59,295 nucleotides of DNA, taken from Gammaproteobacteria bacterium. GTDB lineage: Bacteria > Pseudomonadota > Gammaproteobacteria > SZUA-152. This document shows positions 25,924-35,718 of the stretch, in pieces. Within the stretch, counting starts at the first letter, position 1, and every line of letters starts with the position of its first letter. The position numbers and the translations under genes are program-made. The stretch spans positions 1-59,295 of the forward strand of contig JAVVEP010000019.1 in the NCBI GenBank assembly GCA_032250735.1. The letters run 5' to 3'. Below the pieces are notes generated by a model. That model had not been told where the DNA came from and did no database searches. It saw nothing but the letters and a program-made list of their open reading frames with translations.

Positions 25924-27039
25924 CTAGATACTGTCAGCCAATGACTTGCCAACATTGTCCAGCGGCAAAATCTGATCAGCCAGACCCGCATCGATGACGG
26001 CCGCCGGCATTCCATAGACCACGCACGACGCCTCGTCCTGCGCCCATATTCTGGAACCGCCCTGCTTGATCAACCTTGCGCCTTCCCTGCCGTCCGCGCC
26101 CATACCGGTGAGCACAATCGCCAACACCACGCCCGGATAATTTTTGGCCACCGAGGTGAAGGTGACATTGACACAGGGTTTGTAATTCTGCCCCGGCTCA
26201 CTGTCGGTGATCTTCACAAAACCACGACCACCGCGTTTCTCCACGATCATCTGTTGACCGCCTGGCGCCAGTAGTGCCAGACCCGGTTCCAGTTCATCTC
26301 CATCCTGTGCCTCGCGCACAGTGATGTCGCATAAACCATTCAGGCGATCGGCGAAGGCCTTGGTGAAACTGCCCGGCATATGCTGGATCAGCAGGATAGG
26401 TACCGGAAAATTCGCCGGCAGTTGCTTCAGCACATTCTGCAGGGCCACGGGGCCACCGGTTGAGGTGCCGATGGCAACCAGCTGTATGCTGCCTTTTGGA
26501 AAACCCGCCCCGGATGATCTGTGCACCGGGGTTGGACTTGTCGATAACTTTTGCTGACCTGAGGTCAATGCAGCACCCGGCACGGTTCTCGATGGAACGG
26601 GACGCGCCGGGGTCGCAGCTGCGGTCGAAAAAGAGGGACGGCGCCGGGTACCCACCGCCCGCACGCGCTCGCATAACAGCCGCCGCGCCTCATCACGATC
26701 ATTGGAGATATCCTCGAAGCGTTTCGGCAGAAAATCGACGGCGCCCGCCTCCAGCGCATCCAGGGTTGATTTGGCGCCATCGGTGGTCAGCGAGGAAAAC
26801 ATCAGAATGGCGGTGGGACTCGCAGCCATAATCTTGCGGGTCGCGGTAATGCCATCCATGACGGGCATTTCCACATCCATGGTAATCACATCCGGTTTGA
26901 GTCGTGATGCCTTGCTGACCGCATCCAGACCATTTTCCGCCGTGTCGATCACCTTGATCTGCGGATCGGACTCCAGCATCTCGGTAACGCGGCGCCGGAA
27001 AAATCGCGAGTCATCGACCACCAATACACGCACGGTCAT
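25924..27039 (-). CDS. cheB: Chemotaxis response regulator protein-glutamate methylesterase CheB
   Basis: CheB demethylates and deamidates chemoreceptors for adaptation. The 371 residues have a receiver domain ([18 protein letters not shown], acceptor Asp in [13 protein letters not shown]), a flexible Ser/Pro/Thr-rich linker, and the esterase domain. Its catalytic triad lies in [12 protein letters not shown] (Ser), [13 protein letters not shown] (His) and [13 protein letters not shown] (Asp). ATG 27039 follows CAGGAT; a TTG two codons upstream is less likely. The gene stands between cheA and motC. Confidence 0.96.
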   Translation of the reverse strand: MTVRVLVVDDSRFFRRRVTEMLESDPQIKVIDTAENGLDAVSKASRLKPDVITMDVEMPVMDGITATRKIMAASPTAILMFSSLTTDGAKSTLDALEAGAVDFLPKRFEDISNDRDEARRLLCERVRAVGTRRRPSFSTAAATPARPVPSRTVPGAALTSGQQKLSTSPTPVHRSSGAGFPKGSIQLVAIGTSTGGPVALQNVLKQLPANFPVPILLIQHMPGSFTKAFADRLNGLCDITVREAQDGDELEPGLALLAPGGQQMIVEKRGGRGFVKITDSEPGQNYKPCVNVTFTSVAKNYPGVVLAIVLTGMGADGREGARLIKQGGSRIWAQDEASCVVYGMPAAVIDAGLADQILPLDNVGKSLADSI

Positions 27040-27177
27040 CAGCAACGATCCTGCAGTGTTGCAGAGATATTCACAGCGGGCGTATTAACGGCGCGCGCCA
27101 TGCATCGGTAGTAAGAAAATGGCTGTGAAATAGTTTTCATTATTATCAATTTTCATTGAATTCCTGAGTAGGCCTGG

Positions 27178-29283
27178 TTAAAGCCTCCGGGCATACGTCT
27201 GCATCAGGCCCGGGATATCCAGAATCAATGAAATACGGCCATCGCCGGTAATCGTGGCGCCGGCAAGGCCTTTCATTCCATGCAGCAGGGCACCCAGTGG
27301 CTTGATCACCACCTCTTCCTGACCGATCAACTGGTCCACCACAAAACCGACCCGCTGTGCGCCGATACTCACCACCACCACATGACCCGCCTTAGGCAGC
27401 TCCTCATACTGGGCACCCGCCACCAGCCAGCGACGCAGATAAAACAGCGGCAGCGCCTTGTCTCTCACCATCACCACCAGCTGACCATCGATCACATTGG
27501 TACGGGTCAGATCGAGATGGAATATTTCATTCACGCTGGCCAGCGGTAAGGCAAAAATCTGTTTTTCCAGCAGCACCATCAAGGTCGGCATGATGGCCAG
27601 CGTCAGCGGCACCTGAATCCGAATGATGCTGCCACGACCCTCTACCGAATCGACATCGACCGTACCGTTGAGCTGACTGATGCGGGTTTTCACCACATCC
27701 ATACCGACGCCACGGCCGGACACATCGGAAATCTCTACCTTGGTGGAAAATCCCGGGGCGAATATCAGGTTGTAACACTCTCGGTCTTCAAGCCGATCCG
27801 CCGCCTCCTGATCCATCATCCCCTTGGCGACCGCGGCCTGACGGAGATTGTTCGGATTCATTCCCTTGCCATCGTCCTGAATCATCAACAGGATGTGATC
27901 GCCTTCCTGTTCGGCGGTCAATACCACCGTGCCGGTGCGCGGCTTGCCGGCGGCCTCGCGCTGATCGGGCATTTCAATACCATGGTCGACGGCATTGCGC
28001 ACCAGATGCACCAACGGGTCCGCCAGGGCCTCGACCAGATTCTTGTCGAGATCGGTTTCCTCGCCCCGTAATTCGAGATTCACCTCTTTCTTGAGGTTGC
28101 GCGCCAGATCACGCACCACGCGTGGAAAACGACCAAATACCTTTTTGATGGGCTGCATGCGGGTCTTCATCACCGCGGCCTGCAGGTCGGCCGTCACCAC
28201 ATCCAGATTGGCAACCACCATCGCCATTTCATCGTCACGCTTGGCCAGGCCGAGCGTGGCAACGCGATTGCGCACCAGCACCAGCTCACCGACCATATTC
28301 ATGATGTCGTCCAGGCGTTTGGTGTCGACACGCACCGTGGTTTCTGCCTGCGGCGGCGGTTCTTTCACGGCCGTTGCGGCGACTGCCACCTTCTCTGGTG
28401 CCGCTTCCGGCTTTTCGGCCGGTGTACGGCTGGCGGTGACGGGTGCTGGAGTGTCGGCCTTCGCCGCGCCGACCTTGTCCTGCGCGGCCGGTGTCGCCTT
28501 TACCGCAGCCGCGGGCGCCGGAGCTTTGCTGCCGGTCGGTTTCCCGCCACCATGCAATTGATCCAGCAGGGCCTCGAATTCATCATCGGTGATCTCGCCA
28601 TCGTCTGCCGCTGCCGGAGCGCTAGTTTTTGTTATGTCCTTGTCGGCGGCAGGTTTACCGGCCGGCTTTCCGCCACCGTGCAGTTGGTCGAGCAGCGCCT
28701 CGAATTCATCTTCGCTGATTTCATCGCTGTTCGCCTTAGGGGCAGGAGCGGCGGATTGGGCCGCATCGATAATGGCCTCAAACTCGGCGTCCAGTGAATC
28801 GGCGCTGGCTGGTTCTGCCGGCGCCGCTTCCTGTGGCGCGTCAGCCGCGGGACTATTGTTCGTTGCGGCACTGTTGTCGGGCTCGGCCTCTGCGCTGGGG
28901 TGTAGCAAGGATTCAAGCTGCGCCATCAGTGCAGGTTCGGCGGGCGTCGGCTCCTCGCCGGCCCGGATCTCATCAAACTGATGATTGACCACGTCCAGCA
29001 CCGGCAAGATCACGTCCATCAATTTCGCGTCGACCTTGCGCTCGCCATTACGCAGCGCATTAAACACGTCTTCCGCCCGATGACAGACCTCAACCAGCGC
29101 AGTGAGGCTCAAAAAGCTGCCACCACCCTTGATGGTGTGAAAACCTCTAAAAACCGCATTCAGCAGTTCAGAGTCATCCGGTCGCTGCTCCAGATCGACC
29201 AATTGCTCATTTAATTGTTCAAGAATCTCTCCGGCCTCAACCAGAAAATCCTGCAACAATTCTGCATCATCATCCATTGCCAT
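27178..29283 (-). CDS. cheA: Chemotaxis histidine kinase CheA
   Basis: A 701-residue soluble kinase. P1 (HPt) has the phospho-His at 49 in RGFHTIKGGGSF. Residues 130-310 are a long Ala/Pro linker that replaces a clear P2 domain and contains two near-identical 22-residue repeats (189-210 and 231-252, core DEFEALLDQLHGGGKP). P3 dimerisation follows from about 315, the P4 kinase has HLVRNAVDHGIE, IQDDGKGM and GRGVGMDVV, and the P5 CheW-like domain ends the protein. AAGGG precedes ATG 29283 at 6 nt. It lies between cheZ and cheB. Confidence 0.97.
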   Translation of the reverse strand: MAMDDDAELLQDFLVEAGEILEQLNEQLVDLEQRPDDSELLNAVFRGFHTIKGGGSFLSLTALVEVCHRAEDVFNALRNGERKVDAKLMDVILPVLDVVNHQFDEIRAGEEPTPAEPALMAQLESLLHPSAEAEPDNSAATNNSPAADAPQEAAPAEPASADSLDAEFEAIIDAAQSAAPAPKANSDEISEDEFEALLDQLHGGGKPAGKPAADKDITKTSAPAAADDGEITDDEFEALLDQLHGGGKPTGSKAPAPAAAVKATPAAQDKVGAAKADTPAPVTASRTPAEKPEAAPEKVAVAATAVKEPPPQAETTVRVDTKRLDDIMNMVGELVLVRNRVATLGLAKRDDEMAMVVANLDVVTADLQAAVMKTRMQPIKKVFGRFPRVVRDLARNLKKEVNLELRGEETDLDKNLVEALADPLVHLVRNAVDHGIEMPDQREAAGKPRTGTVVLTAEQEGDHILLMIQDDGKGMNPNNLRQAAVAKGMMDQEAADRLEDRECYNLIFAPGFSTKVEISDVSGRGVGMDVVKTRISQLNGTVDVDSVEGRGSIIRIQVPLTLAIMPTLMVLLEKQIFALPLASVNEIFHLDLTRTNVIDGQLVVMVRDKALPLFYLRRWLVAGAQYEELPKAGHVVVVSIGAQRVGFVVDQLIGQEEVVIKPLGALLHGMKGLAGATITGDGRISLILDIPGLMQTYARRL
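28528..28719 (-). repeat. Two coding repeats in the CheA linker
   Basis: The segments 28654-28719 and 28528-28593 encode ISEDEFEALLDQLHGGGKPA and ITDDEFEALLDQLHGGGKPT. They differ at few residues but at many silent positions, so the duplication is old and kept by selection. A third, weak relative (LDAEFEAIIDA) lies at residues 164-174. Confidence 0.8.
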
Positions 29284-29326
29284 GCTTAACCCTTTGCTCG
29301 CCTATTCGTTACTTTGATTAGTCGCA

Positions 29327-30088
29327 TCAGAATCCAAGGCTCGACAGCAGGTCATCAACATCATCTTGTCCGTTGACAACCTTGTTGTCACCCAGGCCAG
29401 GGACATGCGGACCCTCGGCCTTGATTGCTTCTGCCCGGTCATTATCATTCGTCGTCGAGGGCGTCTTACGCACGCCGGTCAGGCGAACCAGTTCGACAAG
29501 GTTGCCTTCAACCTCTTCAACCAGCTCAATGACACGGGTGATAATCTGTCCGGTCAGGTCCTGGAAATCCTGGGCCATCATGACCTCATTCAGGCCGCTG
29601 CGGATGGCGGAGGTTTCCTCCTCGGCCTCACTGAAAAATGTCTCCAGTTTTGTACTCAGCTCACGAAACTGCTCTACCGACATCTCGCGGCGCTTGAAAT
29701 TCTGCCAGGCCTTGCCCAGCTCACTGATCTTGCCGGACAGTTCGTCACAGCGAGGCAAGGTATTTTCGACGGCGGTCAGCGACCGATCGGCCGATTTCTG
29801 CGTCAGGGTAATCACATGACGCAGACGCGATCTCGCATCAGGAATTTCATCCTCCGCCAGTTCATCAATGCGCGTCTCTGAACAAAATGTGTTTAACGCA
29901 TCGTGCAGGCCACGGGCCATTTTCCCGACTTCGTTATACAGTCCGGATTCACGGGCACTGGATATGTACTGCAACAGCTCACCTGCCTGCCTGTCATTAC
30001 CCTCCTGCATCGCCCGCACCATTTCCTCGGCACGATAGAGGATATCCTCATCCACTCCCTCAATATTTTCCTGCACATCGCCCCCCAT
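29327..30088 (-). CDS. cheZ: Chemotaxis phosphatase CheZ
   Basis: CheZ dephosphorylates CheY-P. The 253 residues form mostly helices. The catalytic region MMAQDFQDLTGQII contains the conserved Asp and Gln that position water at the CheY phosphoryl group. The C-terminal peptide QDDVDDLLSSLGF is the CheY-binding tail. The start lies 2 nt after the cheY stop, so the two are coupled. The presence of CheZ supports a gammaproteobacterial-type system. Confidence 0.95.
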   Translation of the reverse strand: MGGDVQENIEGVDEDILYRAEEMVRAMQEGNDRQAGELLQYISSARESGLYNEVGKMARGLHDALNTFCSETRIDELAEDEIPDARSRLRHVITLTQKSADRSLTAVENTLPRCDELSGKISELGKAWQNFKRREMSVEQFRELSTKLETFFSEAEEETSAIRSGLNEVMMAQDFQDLTGQIITRVIELVEEVEGNLVELVRLTGVRKTPSTTNDNDRAEAIKAEGPHVPGLGDNKVVNGQDDVDDLLSSLGF

Positions 30089-30090
30089 AA

Positions 30091-30471
30091 TCAGCCCCCG
30101 CCTTCAATGCGCTCAAAAATCTTATCGATTTTTTCCTTGAGTGTTTGTGCCGTGAATGGCTTAACGATGTAGCCATTAACCCCGGCCTGTGCCGCCTCGA
30201 CGATCTGTTCGCGTTTTTGTTCTGCGGTCACCATCAACACCGGAAGGCTTGCCAGACTGGCGTCTGCCCGGACCTCTTTGAGCAGCTCGATCCCCTGCAT
30301 GCCGGGCATGTTCCAGTCGGTCACCAGGAAGTCAAAATTGCCACCCTTCAACATCGGCAGTGCGGTCAGGCCATCATCCGCCTCCTGGGTATTGGTATAA
30401 CCCAGGTCGCGTAGCAGATTTTTGATAATGCGCCTCATTGTCGAAAAATCATCCACAATGAGGATTTTCAT
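30091..30471 (-). CDS. cheY: Chemotaxis response regulator CheY
   Basis: A 126-residue single receiver domain. Phospho-acceptor Asp52 lies in [10 protein letters not shown], the acidic pair is D7-D8 ([11 protein letters not shown]), with Thr82 and Lys104 (VKPFTA). ATG 30471 (MKILIVDDF) gives the usual polar-flagellum CheY start, with GGAT about 7 nt upstream; an upstream TTG at 30483 is possible. It is followed directly by cheZ and lies downstream of fliA. Confidence 0.97.
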   Translation of the reverse strand: MKILIVDDFSTMRRIIKNLLRDLGYTNTQEADDGLTALPMLKGGNFDFLVTDWNMPGMQGIELLKEVRADASLASLPVLMVTAEQKREQIVEAAQAGVNGYIVKPFTAQTLKEKIDKIFERIEGGG

Positions 30472-30535
30472 GTTGTTATCCAAGACATCCTCCGGTTCCA
30501 GATCTGTTTTGCTTCTTCATACATAGCGACAGAAA

Positions 30536-31291
30536 TCAGTCGCCATTGACCCAATGCGTCATTCGTGACTGGAGACGAATCACCGCCTGGCTGTGAATCT
30601 GGCAAACACGCGATTCACTCACGCCCAGGATCGAGCCAATTTCGCGCAGGTTTAACTCTTCATCGTAATACAGGGTCATCACCAGCCGTTCGCGTTCCGG
30701 CAGGCCGGCAATCGCATCGGCAAGGCTGCGTCTGAAATCTTCTGTTTGCAGCCCTTCCAGGGGACCCGATACCTTTTGCGTTAGGGATTCCGCGCCACCA
30801 TGCGACTCGACATCCAGTTCTTCATAACTGAACACCCGGTGACCGCTGGCCTCCTGCAATAACCGATGGTATTCCTCCAGCGACACATCCAGTTCCCTGG
30901 CGATTTCCTGGTCGCGGGCATCACGTCCGGTGCTGTTTTCGATATTGCGCACCACCTCGGCCACCATTCTTGCCTTGCGATGCACGGAGCGTGGTGCCCA
31001 GTCATTCTTGCGAATCTCATCCAGCATGGCGCCGCGAATACGGATGCGTGCGTAGGTCTGGAAACTGGCCCCCTGGGTGGCATCATAATTTCGCAATGCC
31101 TCCAACAGGCCGATCATCCCCGCCTGGATGAGATCATCCTGTTGCACGCTGGGTGGCAGGCGTGCCATCAGGTGATACGCAATGCGTTTCACCAGTGGCG
31201 CATACTGTTTTACCTGTGAGTCAAAATCTATGCTCTGATCAAAGGGTTGATCATAAGCTTGTGCCTCGGCATACATAACAGCTCCACTCAT
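30536..31291 (-). CDS. fliA: RNA polymerase sigma factor for flagellar genes (sigma-28)
   Basis: FliA directs late flagellar and chemotaxis promoters. The 251 residues show region 2 (QYAPLVKRIAYHLMARLP, DDLIQAGMIGLLEAL, FQTYARIRIRGAMLDEIR), region 3, and region 4 with the helix-turn-helix (NLREIGSILGVSESRVCQ). The ATG at 31291 overlaps the flhG stop by 4 nt (ATGA). No FlgM anti-sigma gene is in the window. Confidence 0.97.
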   Translation of the reverse strand: MSGAVMYAEAQAYDQPFDQSIDFDSQVKQYAPLVKRIAYHLMARLPPSVQQDDLIQAGMIGLLEALRNYDATQGASFQTYARIRIRGAMLDEIRKNDWAPRSVHRKARMVAEVVRNIENSTGRDARDQEIARELDVSLEEYHRLLQEASGHRVFSYEELDVESHGGAESLTQKVSGPLEGLQTEDFRRSLADAIAGLPERERLVMTLYYDEELNLREIGSILGVSESRVCQIHSQAVIRLQSRMTHWVNGD

Positions 31292-32172
31292 ATCGACGCT
31301 CCTGTTCCGTGCTGGCTGGCCATAATTAGCCTCTCAACAAAAAATTCCAATTGACCGCCAGCACTCGCAGGCACTGGCCAACTATCGACTCTACTGGCAA
31401 GTTTCTTGAATGCCAGTGCTGATTTACTGCGCGGGTAGGCTTCTACCACCGCTCTTTGCTTCTGTACTGCCTTACGTAAAAATTCATCAAACGGGACAAT
31501 CCCCATGAAATCCAGGGCCACATCCAGATATCGATCCGTCACTCGCAGGATTTTGTTATACAGCGCGCGTCCGTCCTGTGCGCTCTCCACCATATTGGTG
31601 ACCACGCGAAAGCGGTAAATGCCGTATTCACGATTGAGGAGTTTGATCAACGCATAGGCGTCGGTAATGGAGGCCGGCTCATCACACACCACCACCACCA
31701 CTTCCTGCGCGGCGCGTGAGAAGGTCACCACGTTATCCGAGATGCCTGCCGCGGTATCCACGATCAACACGTCGGGTGGGCAACTGATTTCACTAAAGGC
31801 GCTGATCACGCCGGCGTGTTGCACGGTGCTCAGCTCCGCCATGGCCTGAATGCCCGACGAGGCAGGAACCAGTTTTATGCCCTGGGGTCCGGTGCACATC
31901 ACCTCATCCAGGGTGCGTTCGCCGCTTAACACATGCGACAGGTCGTATTTCGGCTGTAGACCTAACATCACATCCACGTTTGCCAGGCCCAGATCGGCAT
32001 CCATCAGCATGACGTCCTTACCCTGACTGGCGAGGCTGATACCGAGATTGACGGAGACATTGGTTTTACCCACGCCGCCCTTACCACTGGTTACTGCGAT
32101 CACTCGCACCGGTTGCGGTTTTACCATGCGGCGCAACCCTGCTGCTTGATCAATTGTTTCAGCCATGAGCAT
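31288..32172 (-). CDS. flhG: Flagellar number regulator FlhG (FleN, MinD-like ATPase)
   Basis: A 294-residue MinD-type ATPase that limits flagellar number at the pole together with FlhF and the regulator FleQ/FlrA. The deviant Walker A is TSGKGGVGKTNVSVNLG, switch I is LMDADLGLANVDVMLG, and Walker B is DVLIVDTAAGIS. The N-terminal helix with DQAAGLRRM is the FlhF-activating element. It overlaps flhF; ATG 32172 (with GGGAT upstream) or ATG 32166 may start it. Confidence 0.96.
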   Translation of the reverse strand: MLMAETIDQAAGLRRMVKPQPVRVIAVTSGKGGVGKTNVSVNLGISLASQGKDVMLMDADLGLANVDVMLGLQPKYDLSHVLSGERTLDEVMCTGPQGIKLVPASSGIQAMAELSTVQHAGVISAFSEISCPPDVLIVDTAAGISDNVVTFSRAAQEVVVVVCDEPASITDAYALIKLLNREYGIYRFRVVTNMVESAQDGRALYNKILRVTDRYLDVALDFMGIVPFDEFLRKAVQKQRAVVEAYPRSKSALAFKKLASRVDSWPVPASAGGQLEFFVERLIMASQHGTGASI

Positions 32173-33604
32173 TTGCCACCATCCCGCTAAACGCTAGATT
32201 TAAAGATTCCTGTTTCAGGGCCTGGTTGGTCTCCTGTGCGATCAGCACCGCCTGATTGATCAGGCTATGGCCTCGCGCAATATGAATATCCTCCGGCACC
32301 CGCTGTCCGTCACTCACGTACGCGACCGGCAATTCGTGTTCCATCACCGCAGACAGGGCGCCACCCAGGCTGGTGGTCTCGTCCAGTTTTGTCAGAATGC
32401 AGCCGTCCAGTTTTGCCTCACCGAAGGCGGTGGTGATTTCACGCAGCCCTGCGCGGTGGGTGGTGCTGGACAATACCAGATAGGTCTTGATGCTCGGCGC
32501 GCTCTTCTGGATGAGCTGGAACTGCTCGGTCAGGCGGATATCACGCTGGCTCATGCCGGCGGTATCCACCAGCACCAGATCGCGGTCCGACAATAGCTTC
32601 AATGCCTCCACCAGTTCATCGTGGTTGTTGGCGATGCGCACCGGGATATCGAGAATGCGGCCATAGGTGCGCAGCTGTTCGTGTGCCGCGATGCGATAGC
32701 CGTCGGTGGTGACCATGGCGACGCGCTCGCTGCCATGACGCAGGGCATAGCGTGCCGCCAGTTTGGCAATGGTGGTGGTTTTGCCGACGCCGGTGGCGCC
32801 GACCAGTGCCACCACGCCACCCTGCTCCAGAAAATCGGTGCTGTCGACGGGCAGGCTATGGGCCAGGATGGCCAGCGCATGCCGCCAGGTGTTATCGAAG
32901 TCTGCATGCTTGCCGGCGGCGTCCGCGACACGTTCGCAGATGGTGGGGCTCAGGCCCAGTTCCAGCAGGCAGCGGGTCAGCTTTGCGCGTAGCGGATCAC
33001 GTCGCGTCAGCTCGCCCCAGGCCAGGCCGGACAGCTGCTGCTCCAGCAGGCTGCGCATGTCCTTGAGTTCATTTTTCAGTTCCAGGATGGCCGGATCCTG
33101 CGACCACTCGATGCGTTCATAACCGTGGCCAGCGGCCTTTGCCGGTCGGTCGTGGTACGTCGTTGAAGAGGTAGATGAAGAGGTGGCTGATGCGTTGTCT
33201 GAGGGTGCTGATGCGTAACGCGAGGCCAGGGAGGGTTGATCAATGCTATTGCGGGGGATCTCGCCCAGCGCGTGTTGCTGCTCACGCAGCGTGGAAAATT
33301 TCAGCTCGGGCAAGGCGGCGCTACTGATCGACACGCTGTCCGCTGCCAGCGACGACTCAGCGGCGAAGGGATTCGCCCTGGGCGCTGCCTTTTTGCCTGC
33401 CGGCGCACTCGCCGGGTTGCTCAGCACATCCTGCCCCACCGTCTCGGCCTGCAGCAGTGATTCGTCGTAATCCACCGCGGCCACGATCTCCACACCCCCG
33501 TTGACCCGCGTATTCGATAAAATGACTGCGTCGGCACCCAGTGCTTCACGCACCTGGCGAATCCCCTGTCGCATCTCCTTCGCAAAAAAACGCTTTATCT
33601 TCAT
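32159..33604 (-). CDS. flhF: Flagellar biosynthesis GTPase FlhF
   Basis: An SRP-type GTPase that marks the pole for flagellar assembly. The 481 residues have a basic N-terminal B domain (MKIKRFFAKEMRQGIRQVRE), a Ser/Ala-rich linker and the NG domain: G1 VGATGVGKTTTIAKLAARYA, then VTTDGYRIAAHEQL, DTAGMSQRD and LTKLDE. ATG 33604 has AGAGGT at 8 nt. The flhF-flhG pair predicts a polar flagellum. Confidence 0.97.
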   Translation of the reverse strand: MKIKRFFAKEMRQGIRQVREALGADAVILSNTRVNGGVEIVAAVDYDESLLQAETVGQDVLSNPASAPAGKKAAPRANPFAAESSLAADSVSISSAALPELKFSTLREQQHALGEIPRNSIDQPSLASRYASAPSDNASATSSSTSSTTYHDRPAKAAGHGYERIEWSQDPAILELKNELKDMRSLLEQQLSGLAWGELTRRDPLRAKLTRCLLELGLSPTICERVADAAGKHADFDNTWRHALAILAHSLPVDSTDFLEQGGVVALVGATGVGKTTTIAKLAARYALRHGSERVAMVTTDGYRIAAHEQLRTYGRILDIPVRIANNHDELVEALKLLSDRDLVLVDTAGMSQRDIRLTEQFQLIQKSAPSIKTYLVLSSTTHRAGLREITTAFGEAKLDGCILTKLDETTSLGGALSAVMEHELPVAYVSDGQRVPEDIHIARGHSLINQAVLIAQETNQALKQESLNLAFSGMVANAHG

Positions 33605-33640
33605 CTCTAACTACCTCTGGTGATCATTGCCGACAACCTT

Positions 33641-35716
33641 CTAGGCGCCCACCGTGGCCATGATCTTGACCTGTTTGTTGTCCGGTATTTCGTTAAATGC
33701 CAGTACATGCAGATTCGGTATGCTGTGTCTGACAAAACGCGCCATCAGTGTCCGAACCGCCTGCGACACCAATAACACCGCCGGGCGCCCCGCTGCTTCC
33801 TGACGCTGGGTCTCTTCGACCAGGGACCGGTGCAGTTTTTCTGCCAGCCCCGGCTCCAGTCCACCACCCTCTGCGCCGCCGTGCAGGGTCTGATGCAATA
33901 TCTGTTCCAGAGTTGGGTCCAGGGTGACAACCGACAGATCGGCCCCCATTCCACTGATCTGCTGAACGATAGAGCGCCCCAGAGCGACCCGCGAGGCGGC
34001 CGTCAATGCGCCGGCGTCTTGACTCATGGGCGCGTGTTCCGCCAATGTTTCGGCGATGGTGCGCATATCGCGGATCGGGATCTTTTCCTGCAACAGGCTC
34101 TGCAGCACCTTCAACACCGTCGCCAGCGACAGCTGTTTGGGCACCAGATCTTCCACCAGCTTGGGGGCGGACTTGCTGAGCTTGTCCAGCAGCTGCTGCA
34201 CCTCTTCATGGCCCAGCATCTCGGCGGCGTGCTCCTGCAGGATGTGGCTGAGATGGGTCGCCACCACGGTGCTGGAATCCACCACCGTGTAGCCGAGGCT
34301 CTGCGCCTGATCGCGCTGGGCCGATTCGATCCACACCGCATCCAGGCCGAACGCGGGGTCCTTGGTCGGCGTGCCCGGGATGGAACCGAACACCTGGCCG
34401 GGATTGATGGCCATGTCGCGCTCCGGCTGGATCTCGGTCTCACCCACGGGTACCCCCATCAGGGTGATCCGGTAGGCATTGGGGGCCAGGTCCAGGTTGT
34501 CGCGGATGTGCACCGAGGGGATCAGGAAACCCAGCTCCTGCGACAGTTTCTTGCGTACGCCCTTGATGCGGCCCATCAACTGACCACCCTGACTACGGTC
34601 CACCATGGGGATCAGCCGATAGCCCACCTCCAGGCCGATCATGTCGACGGCCTCGACGTCATCCCAGCTCAATTCGCGGCTCTCCTGGCTGGGCACCGGC
34701 GCCGGCGCGGCCAGCGGCTGGGCCTCGGCCCTTTTGTTGCGCTGCGCGATCCAGTAGGCGGCGCCACCGGCAAGCGCGGCAAACGACAGAAAGGCCACAT
34801 TCGGCATACCCGGAATCACACCCATGACAGCCAGAATACCGGCGGTGATGGCCAGCGCCCGGGGATGGTTGAACAGCTGCGCCAGCACCTGGCCGCCCAT
34901 ATCGCTGGAGGTCGAGGCCCGCGTCACCATCAGGCCCGCTGCGGTCGATAACAGCAGGGCGGGAATCTGGGCCACCAGGCCGTCACCGATGGTCAGCAAG
35001 GTGTAGTTATGGGCGGCGTCGGCGAGGCCCATGTCGTGCTGTAACATCCCCACCGTCAGGCCGCCGATGATGGTGATCACCAGGATCAGGATGCCGGCCA
35101 CGGCGTCACCACGGACAAACTTGCCCGCACCGTCCATGGAACCGTAAAAATCCGCCTCCTGCGAGACCTCGTCGCGGCGCGCCCTGGCCTGCTCCTGGGT
35201 AATCATCCCGGCATTGAGGTCGGCATCGATCGCCATCTGCTTGCCCGGCATGGAGTCCAGGGTAAAACGCGCACTCACCTCCGCCACGCGGGTGGCGCCC
35301 TTGGTAACCACCACGAAGTTGATGATCACCAGAATCAGGAACACCACCAGACCGACGGCGGTGTTACCGCCCACCACAAATTCACCAAAGGCCCGAATCA
35401 CCTGGCCCGCCGCATCGGTGCCGGTATGACCTTCCAGCAGCACCACGCGGGTCGAGGCGATATTCAGGGCTAACCGTAACAAGGTAGCCAAGAGGATCAC
35501 CGTGGGGAAAGCGGCAAAATCCAGCGGCCGCTTCACATACACCGCCGCCAGCACAATGATCAGGGCCAGCGAAATATTGAAGGTGAAAAAGATATCCAGC
35601 AGGAACGGGGGTAATGGCACCACCATCATGCCCAGTAGCATCATCAACAGAATGGGCGTGCCCAGGCCGTTCTTCAATAGGCGCTGTGCCGATGCGGTAA
35701 ATTCAGTAAAGTTCAT
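33641..35716 (-). CDS. flhA: Flagellar export gate protein FlhA
   Basis: The largest type III export gate component, 691 residues. The N-terminal half contains about eight membrane helices. The conserved FHIPEP stretch lies in the cytoplasmic loop (RFTLDSMPGKQMAIDADLNAG is its core; the loop continues ARRDEVSQEADFYGSMDGA). The C-terminal half is the cytoplasmic ring that docks chaperone-substrate complexes. The start lies 2 nt after the flhB stop, so translation is coupled. Confidence 0.97.
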   Translation of the reverse strand: MNFTEFTASAQRLLKNGLGTPILLMMLLGMMVVPLPPFLLDIFFTFNISLALIIVLAAVYVKRPLDFAAFPTVILLATLLRLALNIASTRVVLLEGHTGTDAAGQVIRAFGEFVVGGNTAVGLVVFLILVIINFVVVTKGATRVAEVSARFTLDSMPGKQMAIDADLNAGMITQEQARARRDEVSQEADFYGSMDGAGKFVRGDAVAGILILVITIIGGLTVGMLQHDMGLADAAHNYTLLTIGDGLVAQIPALLLSTAAGLMVTRASTSSDMGGQVLAQLFNHPRALAITAGILAVMGVIPGMPNVAFLSFAALAGGAAYWIAQRNKRAEAQPLAAPAPVPSQESRELSWDDVEAVDMIGLEVGYRLIPMVDRSQGGQLMGRIKGVRKKLSQELGFLIPSVHIRDNLDLAPNAYRITLMGVPVGETEIQPERDMAINPGQVFGSIPGTPTKDPAFGLDAVWIESAQRDQAQSLGYTVVDSSTVVATHLSHILQEHAAEMLGHEEVQQLLDKLSKSAPKLVEDLVPKQLSLATVLKVLQSLLQEKIPIRDMRTIAETLAEHAPMSQDAGALTAASRVALGRSIVQQISGMGADLSVVTLDPTLEQILHQTLHGGAEGGGLEPGLAEKLHRSLVEETQRQEAAGRPAVLLVSQAVRTLMARFVRHSIPNLHVLAFNEIPDNKQVKIMATVGA

Positions 35717-35718
35717 GA

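Noticed and set aside
33830-34951. 373-codon plus-strand frame opposite flhA
   Set aside because: Antisense to a highly conserved gene, His/Arg/Gln-rich, no start signal.
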